The notes: generated by a model from the letters alone, not told the origin. A stretch of 64,000 nucleotides of DNA from Pseudomonas sp. IAC-BECa141 (GCF_020544405.1 NZ_CP065410.1:310001-374000), one strand, 5' to 3'. Shown: positions 18,825-26,391, numbered from the stretch's first letter. Numbers and translations: made by a program.

Positions 18825-20126
18825 ATGTTGAACAAGCGAATCAGTTTGATCGCACTGGGGATGTTGAGCGCCACTCAGGCAATGGCTAACGACCAGGCCG
18901 AGTCCAAGGGTTTTGTGGAAGACAGCAGCCTCAAAGTGCTGCTGCGCAATGCCTACATCAATCGTGACTACAAAGACGGTCGTAAAGACAAAGCCGAGTG
19001 GGGCCAGGCGGCCATCGGTACGTTCTCGTCCGGTTTCACTCAAGGCACCGTAGGTGTGGGTGTGGACGCTTTCGGTCTGTATGCACTGCGTCTGGATGGT
19101 GGCGAAGGCCATACCGGCGCGCAGGGTATCGACTTTTTCAAGCAGGGCGATCACCCGCCAGGCTCAAGCGATAAAGCCGCTCATGACCTGTCCAAGGGCG
19201 GCGCGGCCGTCAAATTCCGTATTTCCAACACCGTATTGACTTACGGCGACCAGATGCCGGCCCTGCCGGTGCTGAGCTATGACAACGTGCGTCTGTTGCC
19301 GGAAAGCTACACCGGTACCTTGATCACTTCCAAAGAGATCAAAGGCCTGGAGCTGAATGCCGGTCGTTTTACTGCCGAATCGCGCAAAAGCGCTGAAGGC
19401 CGTGACAGCGGTGGTCTGAAGTCGATCAACGTGTTGGGCGGTAGCTACCAGTTCACCGAACAGTTCAAGGCTGCGCTGTACGCTTCCGACGTCGAAGACG
19501 TGCTGAAGAAGCAATACGTGAACGCCAACTACGTGTTCCCGATCGACAAGGACCAGTCCCTGACCCTGGACTTCAACGGCTACCGCACCAAGCTGGACAA
19601 CTCCTATGTCCGCGAAAATGGTGTGACCGGCGACGACAACAAGATCTGGAGCCTGGCAGCAACTTTCGCCACCGGCCCGCACTCGTTCACCGTGGCGCAT
19701 CAGCGCTCCACTGGTGACAGCAACCTGGGCTATGCCTATGGCGGCTATCAGAAAGAACAAGGGCGCGTGGGTGATGGCGGCAATACCATCTACCTGGCCA
19801 ACTCCTACTGGTCCGACTTCAATGCTGAAGACGAGCGCAGCTGGCAGTTGGGTTACGGTCTGGACTTCACGGCGTTCGGCGTACCGGGTCTGAGCTACAA
19901 CTTCGCGTACGTGCGTGGCGACAACATCACTACCTCCACCAGCACTGGCGGTACCGAGCGCGAATATTTCAACCAGTTCAAGTACGTCGTGCAAAGTGGC
20001 CCGGCCAAAGACCTGAGCATCAAGCTGCGTAGCTCGATCCTGCGTGTGTCGCAGAAATCCAGCGAATACAACGTCAGCGGCAACGAACTGCGTGTGTTCG
20101 TGGATTACCCGATCAACGTCTTCTGA
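18825..20126 (+). CDS. OprD-family outer membrane porin
   Basis: A 433-residue porin with a signal peptide (MLNKRISLIALGMLSATQAMA) and the OprD-family start of the mature chain, KGFVEDSSLKVLLRNAYINRDYKDG. It has alternating beta-strand patterns throughout and ends in Phe (YPINVF), the outer-membrane assembly signal. OprD porins take up amino acids, peptides or aromatic acids; the member cannot be named from the sequence. AAGGA lies just before the start. The strong terminator after it separates it from the dioxygenase operon. Confidence 0.9.
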   Translation: MLNKRISLIALGMLSATQAMANDQAESKGFVEDSSLKVLLRNAYINRDYKDGRKDKAEWGQAAIGTFSSGFTQGTVGVGVDAFGLYALRLDGGEGHTGAQGIDFFKQGDHPPGSSDKAAHDLSKGGAAVKFRISNTVLTYGDQMPALPVLSYDNVRLLPESYTGTLITSKEIKGLELNAGRFTAESRKSAEGRDSGGLKSINVLGGSYQFTEQFKAALYASDVEDVLKKQYVNANYVFPIDKDQSLTLDFNGYRTKLDNSYVRENGVTGDDNKIWSLAATFATGPHSFTVAHQRSTGDSNLGYAYGGYQKEQGRVGDGGNTIYLANSYWSDFNAEDERSWQLGYGLDFTAFGVPGLSYNFAYVRGDNITTSTSTGGTEREYFNQFKYVVQSGPAKDLSIKLRSSILRVSQKSSEYNVSGNELRVFVDYPINVF

Positions 20127-20154
20127 TGATCGATTGACCCGCAAGACGCGACAG

Positions 20155-20184
20155 AAAAACCCCGACTCGTTCGGGGTTTTTTTT
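20155..20184 (+). terminator. Intrinsic terminator of the porin gene
   Basis: A 9-bp stem, AACCCCGAa/tTCGGGGTT type, with a tight loop is followed by eight T residues, 29 bp past the stop. Confidence 0.85.
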
Positions 20185-20307
20185 GACGCTTTTTGAAAAA
20201 ACAGCATAAAAACCCGTGTTTTTGTCATTTGAAATGCACTTTCAGGTGGCTTCAAATCGCGTTTCAAACAGCACTTTAAATGCCTGAAATTCTTTCTCAT
20301 GGACGCA

Positions 20308-20352
20308 AATTCTCCACCTAATAGATTAGGCCGCTCAACGCAGCGGAGAATT
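20308..20352 (+). promoter_or_regulatory. Compact three-way-junction leader covering the ribosome binding site
   Basis: Three nested complementarities sit in 45 bases directly before the dioxygenase gene. An outer stem pairs AATTCTCC (20308-20315) with GGAGAATT (20345-20352). One inner arm is CCTAAT-AG-ATTAGG (20317-20330). The other is CCGCT/AGCGG (20331-20335 with 20342-20346). The GGAG at 20345-20348 is the Shine-Dalgarno sequence 9 bases before ATG 20358 and would be hidden in the outer stem. The inner palindrome could instead be a protein operator. Confidence 0.45.
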
Positions 20353-20357
20353 GGGTA

Positions 20358-21104
20358 ATGATCGTTTTAACCAGAGAAGTGGGCGAATCGCTACGGCGCG
20401 ACAAGTACGCCAATGTGCAGGGTGCTGACTTCAATCTCTACGGTCATTTCGCCGACTTCGTCAGACTGACCAAAAGTTGGGAAAACATGGAGCCTGACAG
20501 TTACTACGGTCAGGCCGAAGCCGGCATGCGTTACCGTCGTTACAGCGACTTTGAATACAACCCCAAGACGCGCGAACTGAAGCAGCTGGAACATCGCGCG
20601 TACGTGCAGTCCAAGGCCAACAACAGCTATGTGGGCGGTGTGGTGCGGCACTTCCAGGACTTCTCGGACGAAGTCATCAGTTCGCCGGTGATGCGCAGCC
20701 TGATCGACACCGATTTCGAAGTGTACAAAAGCGTGTTGCCGGAAGAGTTGCACGATGAAATCTGGCAATGCCAGATCCATCAGATCCGTATCGAGATCAA
20801 ACCCGGCAAACAACTGGAAATCACTCCGGAGGGGATTCACTGCGACGGCTATCCGTTCAGCGGCGTGCACTTCTGGGGGCGCAACAATGTCGAGGGCGCC
20901 GAAAGCCGCCTGTACGACATTCACGAGCAGCAACTGGCATCGACCACTTACCAGGAAATCCTCGACACCACGTACTTCCTCGACCGCGACATGCGCCACT
21001 ACGTGACACCGGCACGCAACACTCACTCCCACGCCATGGCGTACCGGCAGATCCTGGCGATTTCCTTCTCGCGGCCCGGGACCGCTTTCGACATTGTTCG
21101 CTAA
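20358..21104 (+). CDS. 2OG-Fe(II) dioxygenase, L-isoleucine hydroxylase (IDO)-like family
   Basis: A 248-residue member of the 2OG-Fe dioxygenase family that includes Bacillus L-isoleucine 4-dioxygenase (I place it in PF10014). The predicted iron ligands are His161 and Asp163 in GIHCDGYPF and His214 in MRHYVTP; Arg230 in YRQILAISF should bind 2-oxoglutarate. Such enzymes hydroxylate free aliphatic amino acids, using O2 and 2-oxoglutarate and giving succinate and CO2. The next three genes overlap it and each other: a GNAT acetyltransferase, azlC and azlD. An amino acid as substrate therefore fits the context. Family is fairly sure; the substrate is an inference. Confidence 0.82.
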   Translation: MIVLTREVGESLRRDKYANVQGADFNLYGHFADFVRLTKSWENMEPDSYYGQAEAGMRYRRYSDFEYNPKTRELKQLEHRAYVQSKANNSYVGGVVRHFQDFSDEVISSPVMRSLIDTDFEVYKSVLPEELHDEIWQCQIHQIRIEIKPGKQLEITPEGIHCDGYPFSGVHFWGRNNVEGAESRLYDIHEQQLASTTYQEILDTTYFLDRDMRHYVTPARNTHSHAMAYRQILAISFSRPGTAFDIVR

Positions 21105-21561
21105 TCAGATCACCCCAATCGACGGCGTCGAATGCTCGACGCCGGTGGTGCTGCGGCGCGCGACGGCCAAGGACGCACAGCGCATGGAGCGTTTCTTCCG
21201 CCAGTTCGACGAGGTGTCGTTCTGCGAATGGCAGGACGCCAAATGCCTGCGCGGCGTGCTGATCCAGAAAACTACCACGGCCTATCTGGCCTTCGATGTC
21301 GAAGGCGAGATCGTCGGCGCGGTGCTGGGTGGCATGCTCGGCAGTCGCGGCACGATCAACCATCTGGCGGTCAGTCTGCGCTATCGCAGCCAGGGCGTCG
21401 GCCAGCGGCTGGTGGAAGCGGCGTCGGCCGACATGAAACGGGTCGGTGTGCTGCGGATGTTCCTGTTCGTCGATGATGCTAACCTCGCGGGCAAGCGTTT
21501 CTGGACGGCCCAGGGTTTTTGCGAACCTCATGGCGAGCGGACATTTGAGAGGGATCTATGA
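21094..21561 (+). CDS. GNAT-family N-acetyltransferase
   Basis: A 155-residue GNAT protein. VLRRATAKDAQRMERFF opens the fold, and the acetyl-CoA-binding motif A is LAVSLRYRSQGVGQRLVEAA (consensus Q/RxxGxG/A). RMFLFVDDANLAGKRFWTAQGF is motif B. The only plausible start is TTG at 21094, inside the dioxygenase gene (11-bp overlap), with no good ribosome binding site, so translation is probably coupled. Its stop overlaps azlC by 4 bp. It may acetylate an amino acid made or exported by this operon; the substrate is inferred from context only. Confidence 0.85.
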   Translation: MFANQITPIDGVECSTPVVLRRATAKDAQRMERFFRQFDEVSFCEWQDAKCLRGVLIQKTTTAYLAFDVEGEIVGAVLGGMLGSRGTINHLAVSLRYRSQGVGQRLVEAASADMKRVGVLRMFLFVDDANLAGKRFWTAQGFCEPHGERTFERDL

Positions 21562-22274
21562 ATGAAACATCCGGCAGTGCGCCGCTGATGGTCGACCGTC
21601 AGCCGTCGCGCACCTTTGCCGAAGCCAGCCCGGTGGTGGCCGGTTACTTCACCGTGTCGTTCGTGTTCGGGCTGATGGCGGTCAACGCGGGGCTGCCGCT
21701 GTGGCTGCCGGTGGCCATGTGTCTGTTCGTGTATGCCGGGGCTTCGCAATTCGCGGCGCTGGCGCTGATCAGCAGCGGGGCGTCGCTGACCACCATCGTA
21801 CTGACCACGTTTCTGATCAATGCGCGGCACATGCTGATGTCGGTCTACATGGCAAAAGCCCTGCGGGCGCTGGGTCTGAGCCGCATGGAGCGCTGGTGCT
21901 ACGCCGGCGGCCTGACCGATGAATCGTTTGCCTTCCACAGCGTCAAACTCGGCTCCGGTGCGCCGGTGAATATCCGCTATCTGATCGGCTTCAACCTGTT
22001 CTGCCACACCTCCTGGGTGATCGGCGGATTGCTCGGCGCCCTGTGTGCGCAGTACGCGTCGCACCTGATCAAGTACCAACTCGATTACGCGCTGACCGCG
22101 ATGATGCTCTACGTGCTGGTCTCGCTGTGCAACACCCGCAACAAGCTCATCGCCGCCATGGCCGCCGTCGTCTGCATGGGCGCTCTGAGCCTGGTGGGCA
22201 GCTCGCCGTTCAACGTTTTCATCGCCACGTTTGTGGGCTGCGGAGTGGGTGTATGCCTGACCAAACGTTCCTGA
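21558..22274 (+). CDS. azlC: AzlC, branched-chain amino acid exporter large subunit
   Basis: A 238-residue membrane protein with about 7-8 hydrophobic segments and family signatures FVYAGASQFAAL, NARHMLMS and TDESFAF. AzlC works with the small AzlD protein (equivalent to E. coli YgaZ/YgaH) to export branched-chain amino acids and analogues. The start overlaps the acetyltransferase stop (ATGA) and the stop overlaps azlD by 22 bp. Its placement after an amino acid hydroxylase suggests export of a modified amino acid. Confidence 0.93.
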   Translation: MNETSGSAPLMVDRQPSRTFAEASPVVAGYFTVSFVFGLMAVNAGLPLWLPVAMCLFVYAGASQFAALALISSGASLTTIVLTTFLINARHMLMSVYMAKALRALGLSRMERWCYAGGLTDESFAFHSVKLGSGAPVNIRYLIGFNLFCHTSWVIGGLLGALCAQYASHLIKYQLDYALTAMMLYVLVSLCNTRNKLIAAMAAVVCMGALSLVGSSPFNVFIATFVGCGVGVCLTKRS

Positions 22275-22570
22275 TTCTGGTGGTCGCGCTCATGATGGCC
22301 GTGACCTTTCTGCCTCGGGCTCTGCCGCTGCAGGTCAACACCGAGCACTGGCCGCCCTTCGTCGCCCGGGCGCTGGAATACCTGCCGGTGGCGATCGTCG
22401 CTGCGATCAGCCTGACACCCTTGTTGATCAAGGATCAGCACATACAGCTCGATCGCCCGGAATTTTATGCAGCGATTCCGACGCTGTTATGTGCGTACTT
22501 CAGCAAAAACCTCTTTCTCAGTGTGGCGGTTGGGACGGCTGCGTACATTGCGCTCGGCTCGTTCATGTAG
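22253..22570 (+). CDS. azlD: AzlD, branched-chain amino acid exporter small subunit
   Basis: A 105-residue membrane protein with about four hydrophobic segments, starting MPDQTFLILVVALMMAVTFLPRALPL and ending YIALGSFM. It is the usual AzlD partner of AzlC. ATG at 22253 lies 22 bp inside azlC. The last 84 bp overlap, on the opposite strand, the coding end of the convergent LysR gene, so the two messages would be complementary there. Confidence 0.88.
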   Translation: MPDQTFLILVVALMMAVTFLPRALPLQVNTEHWPPFVARALEYLPVAIVAAISLTPLLIKDQHIQLDRPEFYAAIPTLLCAYFSKNLFLSVAVGTAAYIALGSFM

Positions 22571-23413
22571 CGGAAGATCGACCACGTCGTTCAACGCCTG
22601 GCCGGACAGGTCCGGGTTGTTCACCGCCAGGCGCACTTCGAGGAAATCCTCGAACCCGGGGAAGATCGTCAGGCCGTTTTTCTGAGCGGCCTCGCGAGAG
22701 ACCATGCCGATGGCGTCCATCTGCGTGATGAGCGACAAGGTCAGCGTTTCGCTGCAGGAGTAGATCGTCCGCTGACTGTTCTCGTAATTGCCCAGCCCGG
22801 CGTCGAGAAAACGCAAAAAGCTGTGGGAATACGGACAATCTTCTGCCGGACGCACCTGAAACTTGTTGCCGAGCAACGTCAGCGGATCGTTCTCCTGACC
22901 ACAGTGCGCGCCGACCACCTGCACCTGCACTTCCGGCAGGACAATGCTCGGCAAGCCCGGACGCTGCGGCCCGATCAGCACCGCCAGATCGAAATCCTCG
23001 TTCTTCAGCTTGCTGAGGTTTTCCATCGATTCGGCGTAGCTGAATTCCATCTGATAGTCGGGAAACACCTCGATCAGGCGTCCGATCAGTCGCCGGTTGA
23101 AATCCGGGTCCAGTGTAGTGTTCAACGCCACTTTCAGCGTGCGCTGTCCCGGCACCTTCAACGCTTCGACTTTCTCTTCCATCTGCCGCGTGGCAATCAG
23201 CACTCTGTCCATATAGGGCGTCAGCTCCGTGCCTTGCGGCGTCAGCGTCAGCCCCTTGTTGGATCGTCTAAACAAGCGGAAACCGAACTGCTCTTCGACC
23301 TTGTTCAACTGTGCGGCCAGGGCCTGCACGGTCAGGCACGAATGCTCGGCTGCGGCCGACAACGAGCCGGTCTGCACGATGCGCATGAGGTTGCGTAAGG
23401 TTCTGCTATCCAT
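22487..23413 (-). CDS. LysR-family regulator convergent with the azlCD operon
   Basis: A 308-residue LysR protein with an N-terminal winged helix (TGSLSAAAEHSCLTVQALAAQLNKVEEQ) and an effector domain. The last 28 codons run antisense through the end of azlD. The tail there (HERAERNVRSRPNRHTEKEV) is unlike the usual LysR end and may be a non-conserved extension caused by a lost stop. The gene points at the azlCD operon rather than away from it, so it is not the usual divergent regulator, but it is the closest candidate to control it. Confidence 0.88.
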   Translation of the reverse strand: MDSRTLRNLMRIVQTGSLSAAAEHSCLTVQALAAQLNKVEEQFGFRLFRRSNKGLTLTPQGTELTPYMDRVLIATRQMEEKVEALKVPGQRTLKVALNTTLDPDFNRRLIGRLIEVFPDYQMEFSYAESMENLSKLKNEDFDLAVLIGPQRPGLPSIVLPEVQVQVVGAHCGQENDPLTLLGNKFQVRPAEDCPYSHSFLRFLDAGLGNYENSQRTIYSCSETLTLSLITQMDAIGMVSREAAQKNGLTIFPGFEDFLEVRLAVNNPDLSGQALNDVVDLPLHERAERNVRSRPNRHTEKEVFAEVRT

Positions 23414-23859
23414 GGGTAATGCCCTCTGAAGTGGGCTGGGTATTGTTGTGTACGTGACGGCCTGAACGGCTCCATTTGCCGGCTATATTCCTGTACCTGA
23501 GCATAGTTGTCGCGCAATTAGTAGCGAATTGATGTCCGCGCCGATGGCTGGAGGCTGACACAGGATCGGGGTTTTTGGCGACGCGGGGGTGATTGGGGTC
23601 AAAAAAAGTGCACGACGCGAAGGAGTCGGGCACTTTTTTGTGCGGTTGGGTTACAGCGGCTGGGACAATTTCGTAAAGCCATCTCGCGCTGTTCTGCGTT
23701 GATGTCGGAAGCCTCCTATTGAAAGACAAGAACGGGCTGATTTATTAGCGCAGTACAAGTGGCTGAAATATCAGGCAGTTACTTTCGGGACTTTTTCAGT
23801 CCGAGGCCATTGGATATCCAGGCAATGCCGGCATCCGCGAAGCTAGCGAGAAGGTGCCA
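23414..23859. other. Gene-free stretch between LysR and the toxin-like gene
   Basis: 446 bp without a supported gene. It holds a strong bidirectional terminator at 23602-23638 that follows no known gene. From about 23720 the base composition falls to near 50% GC. From 23767, just after an in-frame TGA, the reading frame of the next gene is already open for about 30 codons without an ATG. This could be the remnant of a longer 5' coding part. Confidence 0.6.
23602..23638. terminator. Orphan bidirectional terminator
   Basis: A perfect 10-bp stem, AAAAAAGTGC/GCACTTTTTT, has a 17-base loop and lies 189 bp before the LysR start and 222 bp before the toxin-like gene. It has T-runs in both directions but no annotated gene ending at it. 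It may end a small RNA or be left over from a lost gene. Confidence 0.65.
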
Positions 23860-24393
23860 ATGAATTTGCCTTGGAGCATGGCGTTACCTGAACAAAAGAA
23901 CTGGAAGGATCATGGTTTACCGGACATTCGGGACATTGATCCCGAGTTGCTGACTTCTGCGATCAGAGAACGTCCGGGCGCCGAGAGTCTGGAGGCTGCA
24001 TGGGAGCAAGTTGCCAAAGGCTTCGGACTTCATGACGGCCTCAATTCGACTGTGATTGAGACACCCATTTGCCCAGTTCTGGTGAGGCGCGAGCACTTGT
24101 TGCACATTGTGGAAAAACGTCCGAATGCTCGGGAGCGCTTCACAGACTTCGCGCAAGACACCCTGAAAAAACCGTTAGAGATCTGGAAGATTTCCTACGA
24201 TGACGACTCTTTCCGGCTCTCATATATCGGTGCCTACAACACGAAATACCAGATGCTGGTCGTGATCCATATCGATCATGGCAACGTACTCTGGAACTTC
24301 ATGAACTGTGAAAAAAAGGGTCTGAACAAGCATCGGCATGGAGAGCTACTGTTTCAACGTTACCGATGGTCCAAACAAAAAGGGCAGCCTTGA
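23860..24393 (+). CDS. Orphan toxin-like protein, possible PBECR/BECR-fold nuclease
   Basis: A 177-residue protein of lower GC than its neighbours. Residues about 85-172 carry a pattern like the phage barnase-EndoU-colicin-RelE (PBECR) nuclease domains: RERFTDFAQDTLKKPLEIW, then an alternating beta stretch YQMLVVIHIDHGNVLWNF, then a basic end GLNKHRHGELLFQRYR. I recall these domains as C-terminal toxin modules of phage and polymorphic toxins. Here there is no secretion, Rhs or VgrG part and no recognisable immunity gene. ATG 23860 has GAGAAGG before it; GTG 23854 is possible. Family assignment is tentative. The downstream hairpin overlaps its stop codon. Confidence 0.5.
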   Translation: MNLPWSMALPEQKNWKDHGLPDIRDIDPELLTSAIRERPGAESLEAAWEQVAKGFGLHDGLNSTVIETPICPVLVRREHLLHIVEKRPNARERFTDFAQDTLKKPLEIWKISYDDDSFRLSYIGAYNTKYQMLVVIHIDHGNVLWNFMNCEKKGLNKHRHGELLFQRYRWSKQKGQP

Positions 24394-24541
24394 TAGGCTG
24401 CCCTTCACGAAAAAGTTGCTTGATATTGTGCTCCCTCAAGCAGGGGAGAAGAGGTCTCACCCGAACGCTGATTTTCAGGTCATCAACGGGGTTCCTAACG
24501 CCGACTATAGCCACCTGATGGCAGTCGGTTTCGCGCTCTTG
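24376..24541 (-). ncRNA. Candidate small RNA opposite the 3' end of the toxin-like gene
   Basis: On the minus strand TTGACA (24571-24576) and GAGAAT (24548-24553) are 17 bp apart. About 140 bases further on, a 10-bp perfect hairpin, AAGGGCAGCC/GGCTGCCCTT (24380-24405), is followed by five T residues. No leftward gene ends there. The implied transcript of about 165 bases overlaps the last 15-20 bases of the toxin-like gene in antisense. The -10 also lies in a small inverted repeat (GGCCGA/TCGGCC, 24543-24557), so an operator is an alternative reading. Confidence 0.35.
24380..24405 (-). terminator. Minus-strand terminator overlapping the toxin-like stop codon
   Basis: The perfect 10-bp stem has a 6-base loop that contains the plus-strand stop codon TGA. 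The T-run (TTTTT G TTT) exists only on the minus strand, so it cannot serve the plus-strand gene well. Confidence 0.65.
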
Positions 24542-24741
24542 GGGCCGATTCTCGGCCACTGAATTCGATGTGTCAACCCGAGACTTCAGGGGGTAACTGG
24601 GAGCGACGTAGGTGTTTCAATTCATTACACCACCTCACAAATGAAGTACCCCGCCCCTACTTTTTCCCCTCCCGGCACGCGCCTAAATTGAGCTCCAACA
24701 CCTGACCATCATCCCGAGGGCAGGTCACTGGAGTAGTCGTC
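24394..24741. other. Gene-free stretch before the tautomerase operon
   Basis: 348 bp with no convincing reading frame on either strand. It carries the candidate minus-strand small RNA and its promoter on the left and ordinary leader sequence for the tautomerase gene on the right. Lower GC continues to about 24620. Confidence 0.6.
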
Positions 24742-24960
24742 ATGCCATTTGTCAGCGTACGCATCACCCGCGACGGCGTTACCCGTGAGCAGAAAGCTCA
24801 GGTGATCGCCGAAATCACTGAAACCCTGGAACGCGTCCTCAACAAACGCCCGGACCTGACCCACATCGTGATCGAAGAAGTCGACACCGATAACTGGGGC
24901 TACGCCGGCATCACCACCACCGAATACCGCCGACAACTGGCGGAACGGGGTCAGTCATGA
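24742..24960 (+). CDS. 4-oxalocrotonate tautomerase family protein
   Basis: A 72-residue protein that begins MPFVSVRITRDGVTREQK. After removal of Met the N-terminal Pro is the catalytic base of this family. The segment DLTHIVIEEVDTDNWGYAG matches the conserved core. It is longer than the minimal 62-residue enzyme and of the cis-CaaD/4-OT-like type. The stop overlaps the next gene by 4 bp, giving a tautomerase-DsbA-SDR operon. The substrate is unknown; an enol or keto acid would be usual. Confidence 0.88.
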   Translation: MPFVSVRITRDGVTREQKAQVIAEITETLERVLNKRPDLTHIVIEEVDTDNWGYAGITTTEYRRQLAERGQS

Positions 24961-25601
24961 CCCCGACCGTGACCATCGATTTCGTTTCCGACGTGGTGTG
25001 CCCCTGGTGCGCACTCGGGGCGACAGCGCTGGAGCAGGCGATCGGCAATCTGGCCGGCGAGATTTCGGTGGAGCTGACCTACAAGCCCTTCGAACTCAAC
25101 CCGGACATGCCCGCCGAAGGTGAACCGGCCGTGCAGCACCTGATGCGCAAATACGGCCGCACCGCCGAAGACGTCGCTGCCGGCAAGAAGATGCAGATCG
25201 AACGCGGCAAGGCCATCGGTTTCGAGTTCGACCTGGAGAAACGCACGCACTTTCACAACACCTTCGACGCCCATCGCTTGCTGATGTGGGCGGCGCAGGA
25301 GGGTCGGCAAGTCGCGCTGAAAAAGATCCTGCTACGCGCTTACTTCCGCGACGGCGACAACCCCAACGATCACCCGACGCTGATTCGTCTGGCGACCGAA
25401 GCGGGGCTGGATGCGGCGAGGGCTCGCAAGGTGCTGGCCAACGACGAATTCGCCAGCGAAGTGCGCCAACTGCAGGCGTTCTACCGGCGGCACGGGATCA
25501 ACTCGGTGCCCGCGCTGATCCTGAACGGCAAGCACCTGGTGTCCGGTTCGCAATCGGTCGAGTACTACGAACAAATGCTGAAACAACTGGCTATCGCCTG
25601 A
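24957..25601 (+). CDS. DsbA-family oxidoreductase (FrnE-like)
   Basis: A 214-residue thioredoxin-fold protein with the CPWC motif in DFVSDVVCPWCALGATALEQ, a long helical insert (about 60-150) and the cis-Pro region GINSVPALILNGKHLVSGSQ. It lacks a signal peptide and resembles cytoplasmic FrnE/2-hydroxychromene isomerase-like proteins. It overlaps the tautomerase gene upstream and lies 33 bp before the SDR start, so all three probably form one operon acting on the same compound. Confidence 0.88.
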   Translation: MTPTVTIDFVSDVVCPWCALGATALEQAIGNLAGEISVELTYKPFELNPDMPAEGEPAVQHLMRKYGRTAEDVAAGKKMQIERGKAIGFEFDLEKRTHFHNTFDAHRLLMWAAQEGRQVALKKILLRAYFRDGDNPNDHPTLIRLATEAGLDAARARKVLANDEFASEVRQLQAFYRRHGINSVPALILNGKHLVSGSQSVEYYEQMLKQLAIA

Positions 25602-25634
25602 TTCAACACCCACTTATTGATTGAGGATTTCATC

Positions 25635-26345
25635 ATGAGCAACTCGAAAAAAACCGTTGTTATCACCGGTGCTTCCCAAGGTCTGGGCGAAGGCATGGTC
25701 AAGGCCTTCCGTGAGCTGGGCTACAACATCGTCGCCACCTCGCGCTCGATCAAGCCGTCGAACGACCCGCAGATCCTCACCATCGCCGGCGACATCGGCG
25801 ACCCGGCCACTGCTCAACGCGTGATCAGCGAAGGCGTGGCACGCTTCGGCCGCATCGACACCCTGGTCAACAACGCCGGTATCTTCGTCGCCAAACCGTT
25901 CACCGCCTACACCCCGGAAGACTACGCGGCGGTGCTGTCGGTCAACCTCAACGGCTTCTTCTACATCACCCAACTGGCCATCGCCGAGATGGAAAAACAG
26001 GGCAAGGGCCACGTGGTCAACATCACCACCAGCCTGGTCGACCATGCCATCGACGGCGTACCCTCGGTCCTCGCTTCCCTGACCAAGGGCGGCCTCAACG
26101 CCGCCACCAAATCCCTGGCCATCGAATACGCCAAACGCGGAATCCGGGTGAACGCGGTATCGCCGGGCATCATCAAAACGCCAATGCACGGCGAGGAAAC
26201 CCACGCGGCACTGGGTGCGCTGCATCCGGTTGGGCACATGGGCGAGATCGACGACATTGCGCAGGCGGTGGTGTATCTCGATAACGCCAACTTTGTGACC
26301 GGTGAGATTCTGCATGTGGATGGCGGGCAGAGCGCTGGGCACTGA
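25635..26345 (+). CDS. SDR-family oxidoreductase lacking the catalytic tyrosine
   Basis: A 236-residue classical SDR-fold protein. The NAD(P)-binding motif is TGASQGLG (residues 11-18), NNAG is at 79-82, Ser133 is in place and Lys151 is in the active-site helix. The residue four before Lys151, normally the catalytic Tyr, is Ala147 (VLASLTKGGL). The C-terminal LHVDGG end is normal. Either another residue replaces the tyrosine or the protein is not a standard dehydrogenase. Start 25635 has GAGGATT before it and fits the family better than the upstream TTG. It is the last gene of the tautomerase operon. Confidence 0.88.
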   Translation: MSNSKKTVVITGASQGLGEGMVKAFRELGYNIVATSRSIKPSNDPQILTIAGDIGDPATAQRVISEGVARFGRIDTLVNNAGIFVAKPFTAYTPEDYAAVLSVNLNGFFYITQLAIAEMEKQGKGHVVNITTSLVDHAIDGVPSVLASLTKGGLNAATKSLAIEYAKRGIRVNAVSPGIIKTPMHGEETHAALGALHPVGHMGEIDDIAQAVVYLDNANFVTGEILHVDGGQSAGH

Positions 26346-26360
26346 TTGATCCGGTAACAC

Positions 26361-26391
26361 AAAGCCCTCGCAGCGATGCGAGGGCTTTTTT
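26361..26391 (+). terminator. Terminator of the tautomerase-DsbA-SDR operon
   Basis: A perfect 11-bp stem, AAAGCCCTCGC/GCGAGGGCTTT, with a 6-base loop and a six-T run lies 15 bp past the SDR stop. It also faces the convergent DUF3077 gene. Confidence 0.85.

Noticed and set aside
24338..24562. 74-residue immunity gene for the toxin-like protein
   Set aside because: The frame begins inside the toxin-like gene, has no ribosome binding site and no recognisable fold, and the minus-strand terminator lies within it.
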